DNA from: Trachelipus rathkii
Taxonomy: Eukaryota; Arthropoda; Malacostraca; Isopoda; Trachelipodidae
DNA: 37,295 bases
NCBI GenBank assembly: GCA_015478945.1
Contig: JABUQX010131236.1
Span: 1-37,295, forward strand
Direction: 5' to 3'
The position numbers were made by a program, and so were the translations under genes. This document shows, one piece after another, positions 11,240 through 21,038 of the stretch. The notes below the pieces were generated by a model that made no database searches, was not told the origin of the DNA, and was given only the letters and a program-made list of their open reading frames with translations. The first letter of the stretch is position 1. Each line of letters opens with the position of its first letter.

Positions 11240-11410
11240 GAAGTACTTTCATGCCTTTTCGGATGCTTCAAAGAGTGCCTATGCCAACTCGTAATATATA
11301 TAGATACCATAAAAAAAACAATATTGGGTGTCTAATAGATCTTAATTGTCCAAGGTTAAGTAAGCCCCTGTGAGAGAGTTATCCACAATCCTGTACTTGG
11401 AATTAATGGG
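11240..11410 (+). pseudogene. pol: BEL/Pao RNase H start, truncated
   Basis: FHAFSDASKSAYANS is open at 11247-11291 and matches the first catalytic-Asp strand of the element's RNase H, which removes RNA from the RNA-DNA hybrid. A second match, APVRELSTILYLELMG, lies at about 11366-11411 and is also characteristic of this domain. The rest of RNase H and the N-terminal zinc-binding part of integrase are absent: integrase core sequence begins within about 30 bp. Confidence 0.85.
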
Positions 11411-11436
11411 TATATAATTTATAAACTATAGGATCA

Positions 11437-12446
11437 GGTCGGGGCGAGGCATCCCTTCATTATTTATTCAGACAATGCACTTAATTTTCAAGCCTTTACA
11501 GATTAAGTATACGTTTAACGGATTACATTACTCGCCATCTGTCATAAGATGTTTTTCAAGCTGCATTCTATATACCTGGAGATTCTATAATCAACGCCCT
11601 GCCTGTGCTAGCTTTTTACAGGCGGTGTTCGTTTTTTGACGATTACACTAGGCGTTGTTGAATTCATGTTGAAAGAGATGACCTAAAGATGAGTTTAGAT
11701 TTCTTTAGAAAGTGTTGTTCCACTGTTGTTTTTGGTAGGAAAATAGCGAAACAGAAGTCGATTGCGCAATTAATTGGTCGTTCCTGACTCCCCGGCTCAA
11801 CAATATTGGTGGAATTCAATGATATTTCTGTAGAAGAACGCCCTCTTAAGAATAACCTTCTCACTTATTATTGGTTCTAAATTACCTCCCCTTTCTGTTC
11901 CTTGTTGAATAATTCCTGGAGATCTCGGACCGACTCTTAAATAAAGATCGACCAATTAAATGTTAAAAATAAGAAGTGCTAATGATAATTATTAAACTTA
12001 TATACATTAATTTTAAAAACGTATGGAGAAATGATTACCGTTCTTAAATTTTAGAACAGTTCTTGGAATGTGGGCAGGTTAGGCCGAACAATTCAATGTT
12101 GGTGACAAATCGTCTTGTTGAAGATGATGGATCCCCGGCGACGGTGACCTCAGCCTAAGATGGAAGTTAGGAATTGTTCTTAGTTGCATCTCTAATCACA
12201 GTACCCAAAACATGATGGTTATGTTCCGGGTCTGTGTCTCTTAAGACGAGAAATGGTGAAATAACGAGAGCTGTTGTCCAGTTATATCCCTTAGAATTAC
12301 ATACTAATATTTATGATAAAGACTCTTCCCCTGTTAATAACCTTAATTCTGACATTGTGGTTTCCCCAGCAGCAAGACAAACACGTCAGGCAAAAGAGGT
12401 AGCACGACAGCGTATAAAAAATCTTTCATCACAACAGTTAACATAA
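11437..12446 (+). pseudogene. pol: BEL/Pao integrase core and DUF5641-like C-terminus
   Basis: Integrase would insert the DNA copy into the genome. Remnants start with RGIP and an SDNALNFQAFTD stretch in another frame near 11445-11505, covering the second catalytic Asp region. EFNDISVEERPLKNNLLT is seen at about 11811-11870. The C-terminus has RWKLGIVLSCISNHSTQN near 12158-12211. It ends with an open stretch to 12446 reading KTRNGEITRAVVQLYPLEL and then a basic Arg/Gln/Ala-rich tail. The last part matches the DUF5641 domain found at the integrase C-terminus of BEL/Pao elements. The GTG at 12234 is not a true start; the frame is entered by frameshift from upstream sequence. Confidence 0.9.
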
Positions 12447-13469
12447 CTTTAGTATTATTATTCAATTATCTATTATTATGTATTATTATATTTATTCATT
12501 AGTTTCTCTTAAGATCATTTTAGACAGTGTACATTCCCTTTTCATATTACTTGTCTCCATCTATTGTTATTACTGGAAATATCGTTTGTATTTAATATTG
12601 TCTTTGTCATTGCTCTTTTGTTCGATATATCGTTGAAGGATTGGTCTGGGTCTTCTGTTGAACCTTTTGTTCCCCTTTCAAACTTTCACGAGTTCCTTCT
12701 CTAAGCATAAATGTAATATATTTGTAGTATGTAGTACATTGATATCGTTTTTTATATTAGTTATCTCTTCATCCTTAAAATGAAATTGTTAAAGTATACT
12801 AAGGAAGGTGGTGAAGAAGTAAGGAGTTGTTTATAAGAAAAGAGTTTATGAAAAAGTTACATGGTATATTTAATATCGTATACTTATTATTGCCATAATT
12901 TTTTTCTACTGTATTTAGCTTCAAGAATAGCCTTTTTTTTTTTTAATTTTTAATAAACGTGATAAGTCTTACCGTGCTTCTTACTACTTACTTCTTTTCC
13001 TTTCTTGTAATGTCACAAAGGTCACATGTAGTTAGTTTTGTCCTTTTTTCCCCTTCCCCCTTTTATTCTTGCACTCAGATCAGATTTTTAAACCGAAAGT
13101 TTTTTTTTCTTTTTTTTCATTTAGGCTGTTGGTTCGATTCTCTTGCCTCATGTTTTTAAAATCTTTTTTGATCTTCATTATAACCAGTCATTGATTAAGT
13201 TATTGAATATTATGAATGACCTGAGAAAGTTTTTTTTTAGCTTTTTAAATTTGAAAATTTCAATAAGCACATTAGGTTCCTGATTAAAAAATTGACTGAC
13301 ATTTAGTAGTTAAAGATTTTTAGGAGTTGGTGCATCATTTTTAATTCTTAATTTTGCTTCAGTGTTTATGAGGAAAGATTAGTAAATAGTTTGGAGACTA
13401 ATAGTTTCTTTGTATGCATGTATAACAAATAACTTACAGAAAATTTTGATTTGAATGATAAAAGATATT
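12447..13469. other. A+T-rich interval after the BEL/Pao element
   Basis: No coding domain seen. The 3' LTR would be expected here, but no segment clearly matches 3700-6258. A purine-rich stretch at about 12800-12826 could be a polypurine tract, though it is unremarkable in this context. T-rich runs occur near 12931 and 13099-13118. Confidence 0.5.
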
Positions 13470-14070
13470 AAACGTTTACTAAGACCTATATTGATCCCAA
13501 GTAAAGCTGCAGGGCCTGATGGGTATACATGGTAGAATATTGAAAGAGGGTAGTACCAGCATTGGAAAGGCACTGTATTTTTGATATTCTTTAAAGCGAT
13601 CTTTAACATTTGGTGAGGTTACCAGATGATGACTGAAAAACGGCATATGTTGTGCCTATTTAATAGAAAGGTAGTAAGGAAGATTTGGGTAATTATTGCC
13701 ATGTTAGCCTAACATCACATCTCTGGTTGTAAAGTTCCTGGAAAAGTTACTGAAAAGGTCATATAGGAAAATATTTAGAAGAATAACAAGGTACTGTATG
13801 ACTCCAGCCGGCTTTCCCAGAAAGGGTAAGTCATGTCCAGACAAACCTTTTAAAGATTAAATGGATTCATTACTGACTGCATTGCACCGAGGAGATCCAG
13901 TTGATATTTATATTTAGAGTTAGCAAAGCTTTTGATTAAGGTTTCCCCACATAAGGGCTGATCTGAAGAAGATATAATTAGCAGATGGTTGGTTTATAGG
14001 TGGAGTGTTACATAGTTGTGAATTAAAGAGTGGTTGTGGAATAGAAAAACAGTGTGTACAACTAGGTGAT
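13470..14070 (+). pseudogene. CR1-like LINE reverse-transcriptase fragment
   Basis: Non-LTR retrotransposon reverse transcriptase, which copies element RNA at a nicked target site. Visible in order: PSKAAGPDG at about 13496-13522, a GRILKEGSTSIGKAL stretch, a GNY-VSLTS block near 13690-13720, KVLEKLL-like sequence across 13730-13755, and GKS in a GFRKGKSC-like block near 13825. Then come DPVDIYI and ELAKAF near 13893-13932 (block A, frameshifted) and IKEWLWNRK near 14022-14050. The order and spacing fit the fingers and palm of CR1/L2-group LINEs, with Jockey-type as the alternative. The fragment lacks its endonuclease and stops before the catalytic YADD block. Indels and stops are frequent. 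Confidence 0.85.
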
Positions 14071-14081
14071 GTACGCTGGGC

Positions 14082-14173
14082 AATGCCCCAGTGGGCAGGC
14101 AGTGTAATAAAATGGCATTTGTTCCAGTGCATTTGCCCCATTTCATAAATGCCTGCCACAAAAACTGGGCATT
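14082..14173. repeat. Imperfect fold-back, arms ~40 bp
   Basis: The outer arms AATGCCCCAGT (14082-14092) and ACTGGGCATT (14164-14173) are complementary apart from one extra C. Inside these, GGGCAGGCA (left) pairs with TGCCTGCCAC (right, about 14150-14159). Further in, AATAAAATGG pairs with CCCCATTTCAT with bulges. A short loop lies around 14121-14130. The DNA could form a hairpin. Nothing in the sequence says whether it is transcribed. Confidence 0.75.
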
Positions 14174-14284
14174 TATAAAAATTATCAGCAAAGGAATTGA
14201 TTAATTATTGACAGCATTTAAAAAAAAAAAAACAATTTTTTTCAAAGAATAGTTATCTTATTTTTTTCGCATATATATCTATCT

Positions 14285-14715
14285 TACATCTATAATCTAT
14301 ACACTCCAGGAGAGCTTTCGCCCTGTTCGAGTTTGGTCCACGCGTCTTTCTCCTTCTTGGGCACGCGAACTCAACAAAACCCTAGGAACATACTCCAGAA
14401 AGACCATTTTCTCGGCGGCACCTTAAACGGTTTGGAAGCCAGTCCTTGAGTAGAACACTCCGTCAGGTAGGGTTTTCGCGCGCCTTTTCATTACGATAGC
14501 ATCTTCTTCCCATTAGGCCTCAAAAAACTCGCTTCCTAGAGCTTCTCCAGAAGGGATGCTTGCTTCCTTAGGCAATAAGATACCAAACGCTGGTCCAAGA
14601 GTAATGCGAGCAAAAAGGCAAAGGACCGGGTATGTGCTCTAGCGTACCTGTCGCCCTATATTACGCATTTGCGCGAAGAAGATTCTTCATAGATCTGACC
14701 AGCGACGAACATGTC
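14285..14715. other. G+C-richer island, unassigned
   Basis: G+C is near 50% (for example, about 31 of 60 bases in 14341-14400) against a much more A+T-rich background, with many CG dinucleotides. I found no frame or motif that I recognise on either strand. It could be an unidentified transposable element piece, an LTR or a decayed host exon. Confidence 0.5.
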
Positions 14716-14936
14716 CAATCATATAGTTAATCTCATCGTTATTATCATTATTAAATTATTTATTATACAATGAAAATTCTTTTTTTTTCTTTCTTGACTT
14801 CGCTGATACTTTTTCCATTTTCGACCAAATATCACCTAAAAGTAGATTTAATTAAAAATAATTACCAAAATTATAATTTAAAAGAAACTTTCAAATTTTT
14901 CTTCCTTCACAGAATAATTTTAGTGAAAATCCATTT

Positions 14937-14940
14937 AATA

Positions 14941-14980
<40 letters not shown>

Positions 14981-15052
14981 TATTATAATATATATTATAT
15001 AAATATATTATATATATAATATAAAATATATTATATATATATATATATATAA
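14937..15052. repeat. (TA)n microsatellite, left of Tigger
   Basis: Imperfect TA tract running up to the left end of the Tigger element. TA is the target of this transposon class. Confidence 0.95.
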
Positions 15053-15054
15053 CA

Positions 15055-15079
15055 CAGTCGTCCCTCGTAAGACCGCTGT
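15055..15079 (+). repeat. Tigger left terminal inverted repeat
   Basis: Begins CAGTCGTCCCTCGTA and ends near CCGCTG. It pairs with 17784-17810 on the opposite strand. Confidence 0.9.
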
Positions 15080-15639
15080 CTTTTTATAGAACGCTTGAGG
15101 CATAAGCAACATAAAAAAGCAAATTAATAGATAAAAAGCAAATAAAATTACAAAATAAAATTAAATTTCTGTATAAAAATATGCTGTTGGTAAAAAGATA
15201 ATGAAAAATTATAAAATTAAAATTGCAAAAAATAAAAATGTTAAAATTCTAATTCATTAGTAATCAGTTAAAATAATTAATTATTAAAATTGAAAGAGAA
15301 ACGAATAGACTTTAGAGTCCAGCAGGCAAAAGGATGATCCTCTGCTGGCATAGGCGCTTTTTACTGTACTCGTTTGCACTCAGTCATTTGAATAGCGTTT
15401 GTATATGCTTTTCCTCGCTGAAATATCTAGACAAAATTTGTATACAGTGTGTACAGTATTTTAAAAAAAAAATATTTTTTATCATAGCTGAGAAACGAAA
15501 CATACCTAACAGACCAATTCTAAACAAAAAAAATGCATAGATTGGGCATTCAGCTTGGACGACGGAATAAAAAATTTTAATATTAATTAGAGCTGGTCTC
15601 TTCTATAAACAACTGTTTCAATGGTAAATACGGGAGACA
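15080..15639. other. Tigger 5' interior, no readable domain
   Basis: A+T-rich sequence between the left end and the first readable transposase piece. The N-terminal CENP-B-type helix-turn-helix DNA-binding domain should lie in its second half, but I could not read it convincingly. Short open stretches such as 15334-15540 show no motif. Confidence 0.5.
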
Positions 15640-17392
15640 ATGGATAATCGAACAATGTTCGAACATTTAAAAAGAAAAACAAAGATAAGAATTGACCGCA
15701 GTCATACTAGGTAAGATCTTTAAGTTGCTACATCTAAAATGACAAGCCGTCTGCGAGATGAAACGTTGGTTAAAACTGAAACAGGCATTAAATAATCTGA
15801 CTCGAAGACATGAATCGAAAAACGAGTGCCTTGCGACGGAATAACGTTAAGAATAAAGAACAAAGGCCTCTACTCTTATATGATAAGTTTAAAAAATCGA
15901 AATGATCGAAAGTATACAATTTAAGCCAGGGTTGGCTTGATTAATTTCAAAAAAGGCGTTTTTTTTTTGCTTTAAAAAATTTAAAACGACAGGCGGGAGA
16001 ATCGACGTCCGCAGATAATGAAGCAGCAAAAACTTTTCCAGATGAATTTATGAAAATAAAATGAAGATAAAAGGGTAACTGCCTGAACAAGTTTTTCAAT
16101 GGTGATGAAAAACTGGGCTTCTCTGGAAAAAATGCCAGATCGCACATATGGTACACATTTCTAAAAATGAAAGCGAGGCCCAGGCTTGCAAAGCAAGCAA
16201 AAGGGTCGCAGGGTGACAATCATTATTTTGCTGCAATGCAGCTGGCCACTTCGTAAAGCCTGGCTTCCTTCATAAAGTCAGCAAACACGTATTTGTATGA
16301 TTAGGCAAAGAAACAAAAAACTATTGCCAAGGTCCCTTTTCTAGCGACAGTTCAATAAAAGGCTTGGGGGTCACCAGTTGATTTTTATTTAAGACTGGTT
16401 TCATAAGTGTTTTTGTTTCAATCTCTCACTAGATAACCTTGAAAATTAAAGGAATGGCAATTTAAGCTTGTTCTAATACTTAAATAATTATGTGTTCATC
16501 CTGATTTCTTAAAACTGCCCCATGAGAATGTCGGAAAGTTGTATTTTTTCCAGCCAATACTTACTTCATTTCTTCAAGCTTTAGATCAAGGCGTGAATCG
16601 ATGTTTCAAAGCTAATTACATAAAGATAACATTCACACGGATTTGTAATTTTCTTGATGAGGATGTCGAAATGCATAACGTCATGATACTGGAAGGAAAT
16701 TCTTTATATATTGGCAGACTGTGTAATATTATGTTAAGTGAGGCAATTGATCATATTAAAACCACAGACACTCTGTTTTAATGGCTTGCTGGCAAAAATT
16801 TATGGAGTGGATATGCGTTAACAGATTATTCAACGGATTTTCAGCTGCAGAAGAATGAAGTTGGCCAAAACATTGATTTGCAATTGCTCATGTCCGCATA
16901 CATGGTGGTGAGTGGATTTGACGAGCCTCGCACCACAAAGAAAATTTTTAACGAAATAATTGTAGGACTATAAGGAGACATTAACTCGATGATGTGTAGC
17001 TGAACTTGTTTAAATTTCAGTGTTTCTGATGACTGAGATGACGATGAAAAATGCTGTAGTAAAAATGATTGGGATTTAAATAAATTAGGTGAACTGTGTT
17101 TCATATGACAAAGCAGTTAAATAATTTCATTATCGTCAAAGATTCTTCAATGGAATGCAGTCTCAAATTAAAAGAGAAATTGAAAATGATTTTAAAACCA
17201 TATGAAGAAATATTTGGTGAGCTAAAAAGACAAAAGCGTCAATTGCCGATAACGATGTATTTTCAAAAAAGCAGCCTATGGCGAATCTTACAAGATTTGG
17301 GAACCAGCCTTCATTTGCTCCAACTCATTTTGCAACAACATTTACATCTTCAGGATCGCGCGGACTTCCATAAAATGGATTTAAATTTTTAA
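15640..17392 (+). pseudogene. Tigger/pogo transposase, broken
   Basis: This transposase would bind the inverted repeats and cut and paste the element using a DDD (DDE_1 family) active site. Pieces in order: KIRIDRSHTR near 15674; VATSKMTS near 15726-15749; a GWLD-FQKRR stretch near 15930-15958 (CENP-B-type DNA-binding part); and AGESTSADNEAAKTFPDEF near 15990-16048. The first catalytic Asp is in FNGDE (Asp codon 16104-16106), followed by LLWKKMPDRTYG in another frame. CCNAAGHFVKPGFLHKVSKH lies near 16231-16290 and DWFHKCF near 16398-16418. LQALDQGVNRCFKANY at about 16573-16621 holds the third catalytic Asp (16584-16586). The C-terminal part reads KPYEEIFGELKRQKRQLPIT and MYFQK at 17196-17270, typical of the Tigger tail. 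The second Asp is not visible near 16482. Confidence 0.9.
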
Positions 17393-17783
17393 AAAATTTT
17401 ATGTACACAATACTTATAACTATTAATTAATATTAATTAAAATATTATCTCCAAATTAATTAATATAATGTTATATTCTATTGTATATTTTTTTTCATTT
17501 AAAAAACATTTTTTTTTCTTGTTCTTTTTTAAAAACTGTTGTCAGTCTGGTACTGTAAATTAATAAAATATCCTAACTTTACAACAAAGAAAATCAAGCA
17601 AAGGATTTGACTGTAGTAATAACTTTTTTTATTGTACCAAATTTTATTCAATATTAAAGGATATAATAAAATACTGCTGAATTTTTTGACAAATGTTAAA
17701 AACAAAGGTAAAAAAATTTTAAAAGTTATTGATTTTTACAAGGAAGGCGAGTTAAAGTTATATGCGATGTCGCATAACCTAAC

Positions 17784-17810
17784 CTCAGCGTTTCCTACGA
17801 GGGACAACTC
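17784..17810 (-). repeat. Tigger right terminal inverted repeat
   Basis: Reads inward as AGTTGTCCCTCGTAGGAAAC on the minus strand. The outermost base differs from the left end (G in place of C). Confidence 0.9.
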
Positions 17811-17836
17811 TATATATATATATATTGAGGTAATAC

Positions 17837-17919
<83 letters not shown>

Positions 17920-17920
17920 G

Positions 17921-17952
<32 letters not shown>

Positions 17953-17966
17953 AACTATATATAAAC
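17811..17966. repeat. (TA)n microsatellite, right of Tigger
   Basis: TA repeat with a short interruption near 17825-17840. It separates the Tigger element from the Jockey-like LINE. An apparent minus-strand frame ending in a long Tyr/Ile tail is this repeat read through. Confidence 0.95.
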
Positions 17967-17969
17967 GAA

Positions 17970-19800
17970 AGTGAGCTAACCTCCTTGACTCTCCTACTGA
18001 TAAAACTTTTCTGGCCTCTTGCCAAAGAACATCTCTAACAACTTCTGTAAATCTGTCTTTTCCTCTCTTATTCGATCTGATGGTTCTGTTTGCTAATTCT
18101 CCAACTGAAGAGGCCCAATCTCTTCGGCTCCTATTTTCTACATGATCGTCTGAACGCTCAACCCTGAACGATTGGGCATTCCTCATCCTCCACCTCTTCT
18201 TCCTCATCTCAGGTGTCCTAGTGCCTTTGCCTGTGATTTACATTTGATCCGGGTGCATGGGCTCCTGAATCTATGAACGTTAGGTAAGGCGGGTGGACCC
18301 GATTGGCATGCTCCTCAGGCTCTCCAGAGTTTTGTGAGAAGAGTGTGCCTTTCGTGGCTGCTACCCCGCCCCTTCGTTCATGCTATATATTCCGTTGTCT
18401 CACCTACAAATTACTTTTCCCCGTCAATTGTCTGGAAGAAGACGCACATAGTCCAACCTATTTTACCGCTAAAAAAAAGGAAGCCGGCTCTGATGTGTCC
18501 TTCGTAACTCATCGCCCTACTAGCTCTCACAATTGTATTCTAAAATCTAAGATTCTTTGAAGACGCCTTCTCAACTCTCATTTCTTAGATAGATCAATCT
18601 GGAGTCCCTCATATACACCCATCTCTTTTCCCGATCGGCCAGTATACGGCTTTTCGGCGGCGTCGAGGTCTACTGGCGATATTTACTTTTCTACGTAACT
18701 GATCTTAGGGTTTTCCTTGGACCCTCACGAACGAAAACTACGGGAGACTTGCGTGGGGTGGTGCTTGACATCTCCAAGGCCATTTGAGACCGGGTTATTG
18801 GCACGCATCGCTGTTCCTCACAAGAAGCTGCACCCTCCTTCGTGGGTTTCCTCCATTCTCTTTGCTTACTTAATTGTCTATGTTTTCTTTCAAATTCGCT
18901 CAATAAGTCGGCTGTCTGTGATTTTTGGGGCGAGACTTCTATTCTTACCTTTTCTCTATCAATAGTGGGTGTTCCCTACAGGGTTCTGTCTTATCTCCCT
19001 ACTTTATTATTCCTGTTTTCATTAATGATCTTCTCAACCCTGCACATCTAACTCTATCACGTCGTTATGCCCGGATGACCCCTCGACCGATCTCGCGATC
19101 CATTTCTTTCAAAACTTTCATTTTCAATTCTATTACATCTTTTAGGTCTAGAATTGCCTCTCGTCTCATTCTTTCCGATCTATTTCCGCTGATCTGGATA
19201 GAATTTTAGGGTGGGGTCGTCGTCGTCCTCAACCCTTGTAAAAAAAATTTAATTCAAAGATTATTCTTTAAAAACCTCAACTTCTACAAATCTCCCCTTC
19301 TAAGACACCTAACCTTCTAACTTTCACTATCTCTTTCGACGGTTCCTCCTGGACCTCTCCCCCTCTGCTGGCTCGTCGATCTTGCGCCTCGTTGACAAAT
19401 ATAGACATCCTTGGCCTTAAACATAAAAACCATAAACCAAAAAAAATGTCTTGGAAAACCTCACATTACAACGGTTGCTAGGGCGGACTCAAAGAAACTC
19501 TGAGTTCTCTCTATAAGACTCCGAGACTTTTTTTTTTTCCTCTTCTCAGTTTGCTCCAGCATACAAAGGGCCTCTCCTGCCGCCCTTGTAATGGAGTACT
19601 GCTCTCATAATCTGGGGGGGGGGATTCTGGTTTCACCCGCTTTTGGCAGGGTTCGAGTCAAAGGCCAAAAGGCTTATAAACTGTTTCTAGTAACTTTCCG
19701 TTCACCTTGGACCCTCATATCTTCTGCGGCGGATGTTGGTGGGCCTTTCCACTACATATTTCTAATAGGTTAACCCAGCAGCGGCAGGTGCTCGGGGGAA
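17970..19800 (+). pseudogene. Jockey-like LINE reverse transcriptase, frameshifted
   Basis: Visible in order: a TDKTFLAS-type linker near 17998, DPDW/PDG-type fingers near 18297-18310, LTYKLLFPVN at 18402-18431, STGDI near 18671 and ETC near 18747. Block A reads VLDISKA (Asp codon 18767-18769), continuing in other frames as DRV and WHA near 18787-18810. LQGSVLSP is at about 18975-18998 and FINDLLN at about 19018-19038. The catalytic box near 19066-19079 shows Tyr-Ala, then a two-base insertion, then Asp-Asp codons. Downstream, LDRILGWGR lies near 19195-19220, LLTFTISFDGSSW near 19314-19352 and MEYCSH at 19591-19608, matching the C-terminal part of Jockey ORF2. In an active element it would synthesise DNA at the insertion site. 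Confidence 0.9.
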
Positions 19801-20130
19801 CTCGCGCACCATTACGCCAGCCTCGTAGCACAAGGGGTGCCTAGTCGGCGCAATGAGTTTTTGCGTTGATATCGGGTCATTCTCCAGACTTGTTCGCTTG
19901 AAATACTTCCCTCTCTCAGTTCCGGGTCAGCAATCTCTGTTCTGTGGAATTTCATTCCACGTTAATCTCTTTCACTGTTGAATTTAATCTTCATCTCGAC
20001 TCTTAAAAGCCTGCGCCTGTGCTCATCTGCGTAGTTTTGCGTTGAGTTGAAATGAATGTCAGAGGTGGTGCAACACCCCTCCTTTAGAGATAGGGCTCTG
20101 CCCGTCCGAGTGTGGTGAGTAATCTGGTAA
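17970..20130 (+). mobile_element. Jockey-like LINE, 5'-truncated
   Basis: Non-LTR retrotransposon of the Jockey group (BS/X-element type), about 2.2 kb. The sequence starts in the linker before the reverse transcriptase, so ORF1 and the endonuclease are missing. 5' truncation of this kind is usual for LINE insertions. The 5' junction is against (TA)n. The C-terminal region after the reverse transcriptase is present but fades after about 19700. The 3' end is placed near 20130 at an A-rich AATAAAAATAT stretch followed by (TA)n. It resembles LINE proteins that I recall as abundant in decapods. Confidence 0.88.
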
Positions 20131-20169
20131 ATAAAAATATATATTAGACATATATTTCCTGTATGCAGA

Positions 20170-20210
20170 CATAGAATTGTATTTATATTTATATATATAT
20201 ATAGTATATA

Positions 20211-20240
<30 letters not shown>
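20170..20240. repeat. (TA)n microsatellite
   Basis: TA/TTA repeat just past the LINE 3' end, broken by AGTATATAAATAA near 20202-20214. Confidence 0.9.
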
Positions 20241-20245
<5 letters not shown>

Positions 20246-20410
20246 AATTTTCATTGATTAAGTGATAAAAAAAAAAAAAAAACATGATACAAAAGACAAA
20301 GAAAGAGAGTGCAAACCACATGAGACTATCATAATGAAGTTATCAACTTCTTTAAATTGCTTGTCTTAAGATATAAATTTTCAGATGTTCATTTAGACTA
20401 TAAATGATTG

Positions 20411-20490
20411 GATTTTGTAGTTATACATGCAACATGCAAACTAATAAGCTATTAGAGTTTGTAGTTCTACCTGCAGCATGCATATTAATG
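20411..20490 (+). repeat. 44-bp tandem duplication
   Basis: Two units share TTTGTAGTT, then TACATGCAACATGCA versus TACCTGCAGCATGCA, then an ATTAATG/ACTAATAAG end. GTAG occurs at 20417 and 20461. Confidence 0.75.
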
Positions 20491-21013
20491 TTTAATTACC
20501 AATAAAAAAACAATAAACTACCTTATACTGTACAAGCAACATATTACCCATACTAAAAAAAAATTAATCATACACAAAATGATTTGTCAAACATACCAAA
20601 CATAAGAGTGTAAGAGATTCAAAATGAATCCAAATTCTAAACCTAACGTAACATCAATTTAGTCTAAAGGCTATAGGAAAATTACGCCTTACTTTGATAA
20701 TCTATAAACTGATTTAATCTTTAAGAATGAAAATGAGCTTCAATCAATTATATTCCAAGGCAAACCATTCCCAAAATCAATGAAAACTTTTTCCCATCTA
20801 AATGGATTGCATTTATTCTTAATTTCTTTTATGACTCTCTCTAGTCAGTCTATTGTGATCTGATGAAACGAACTACATTTACATTGAATTGATACAATGC
20901 AGACTGTAAACCACAGATCAATAATGATGATTTTTGGGTTTGAAAACAATGAGCTACAAAGATAGGCTAAAGGAATTAGCAGTTTTCCATGAAAAGGTTA
21001 ATAAAACTTTCAC

Positions 21014-21038
21014 TAACTGACAAAGCAAATGTCAGTTA
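21014..21038. repeat. Short perfect inverted repeat
   Basis: TAACTGACA and TGTCAGTTA form a 9-bp perfect stem around a 7-base loop. No T-run follows and no function is implied. Confidence 0.7.

Larger units (their letters stand above)
6259..12446 (+). mobile_element. Decayed BEL/Pao LTR retrotransposon (LTRs not found)
   Basis: Protein-level remnants follow in BEL/Pao order on one strand: DUF1759-like gag, CCHC zinc knuckles, a protease-like stretch, reverse transcriptase, RNase H, integrase core and a DUF5641-like C-terminus. The domain order with gag first and the DUF1759 and DUF5641 homologies are what separate BEL/Pao from Ty3 and Ty1 elements. Most of pol is broken by frameshifts and stops. 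A G-poor block (about 8775-9580) interrupts pol, and the RNase H-integrase junction near 11410-11440 looks deleted. I searched by eye for matching LTRs in 3700-6258 and 12447-13470 and found none that I can support. The element is inferred to be inactive. Confidence 0.93.
15055..17810 (+). mobile_element. pogo/Tigger DNA transposon, nearly full length
   Basis: A 2.76-kb element with terminal inverted repeats and a decayed transposase in between. The left end starts CAGTCGTCCCTCGTA. The reverse complement of the right end starts GAGTTGTCCCTCGTA. Similarity fades after about 25 bp. CAGT-YGTCCCTCG-type ends are, as I recall, characteristic of Tigger elements. The flanks are (TA)n on both sides, consistent with insertion at TA, although a TA duplication cannot be proven inside a TA repeat. 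The transposase is full of stops and frame changes, so the copy is inferred to be inactive. Confidence 0.92.

Noticed and set aside
13131..13141. GGTTCGATTCT as a tRNA or SINE B box
   Set aside because: No A box or cloverleaf upstream; the surroundings are T-rich.
12447..13470. 3' LTR matching the 5' flank
   Set aside because: No segment matched 3700-6258 beyond short A+T-rich words, so no LTR was annotated.
13920..14191. Two overlapping minus-strand frames
   Set aside because: Antisense to the CR1-like fragment and passing through the fold-back; no motif.
15947..16219. Minus-strand 90-codon frame
   Set aside because: Antisense shadow of the Tigger transposase.
17785..18207. Minus-strand 140-codon frame
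   Set aside because: Half is a (TA)n read as Tyr/Ile and the rest is antisense to the Jockey-like LINE.
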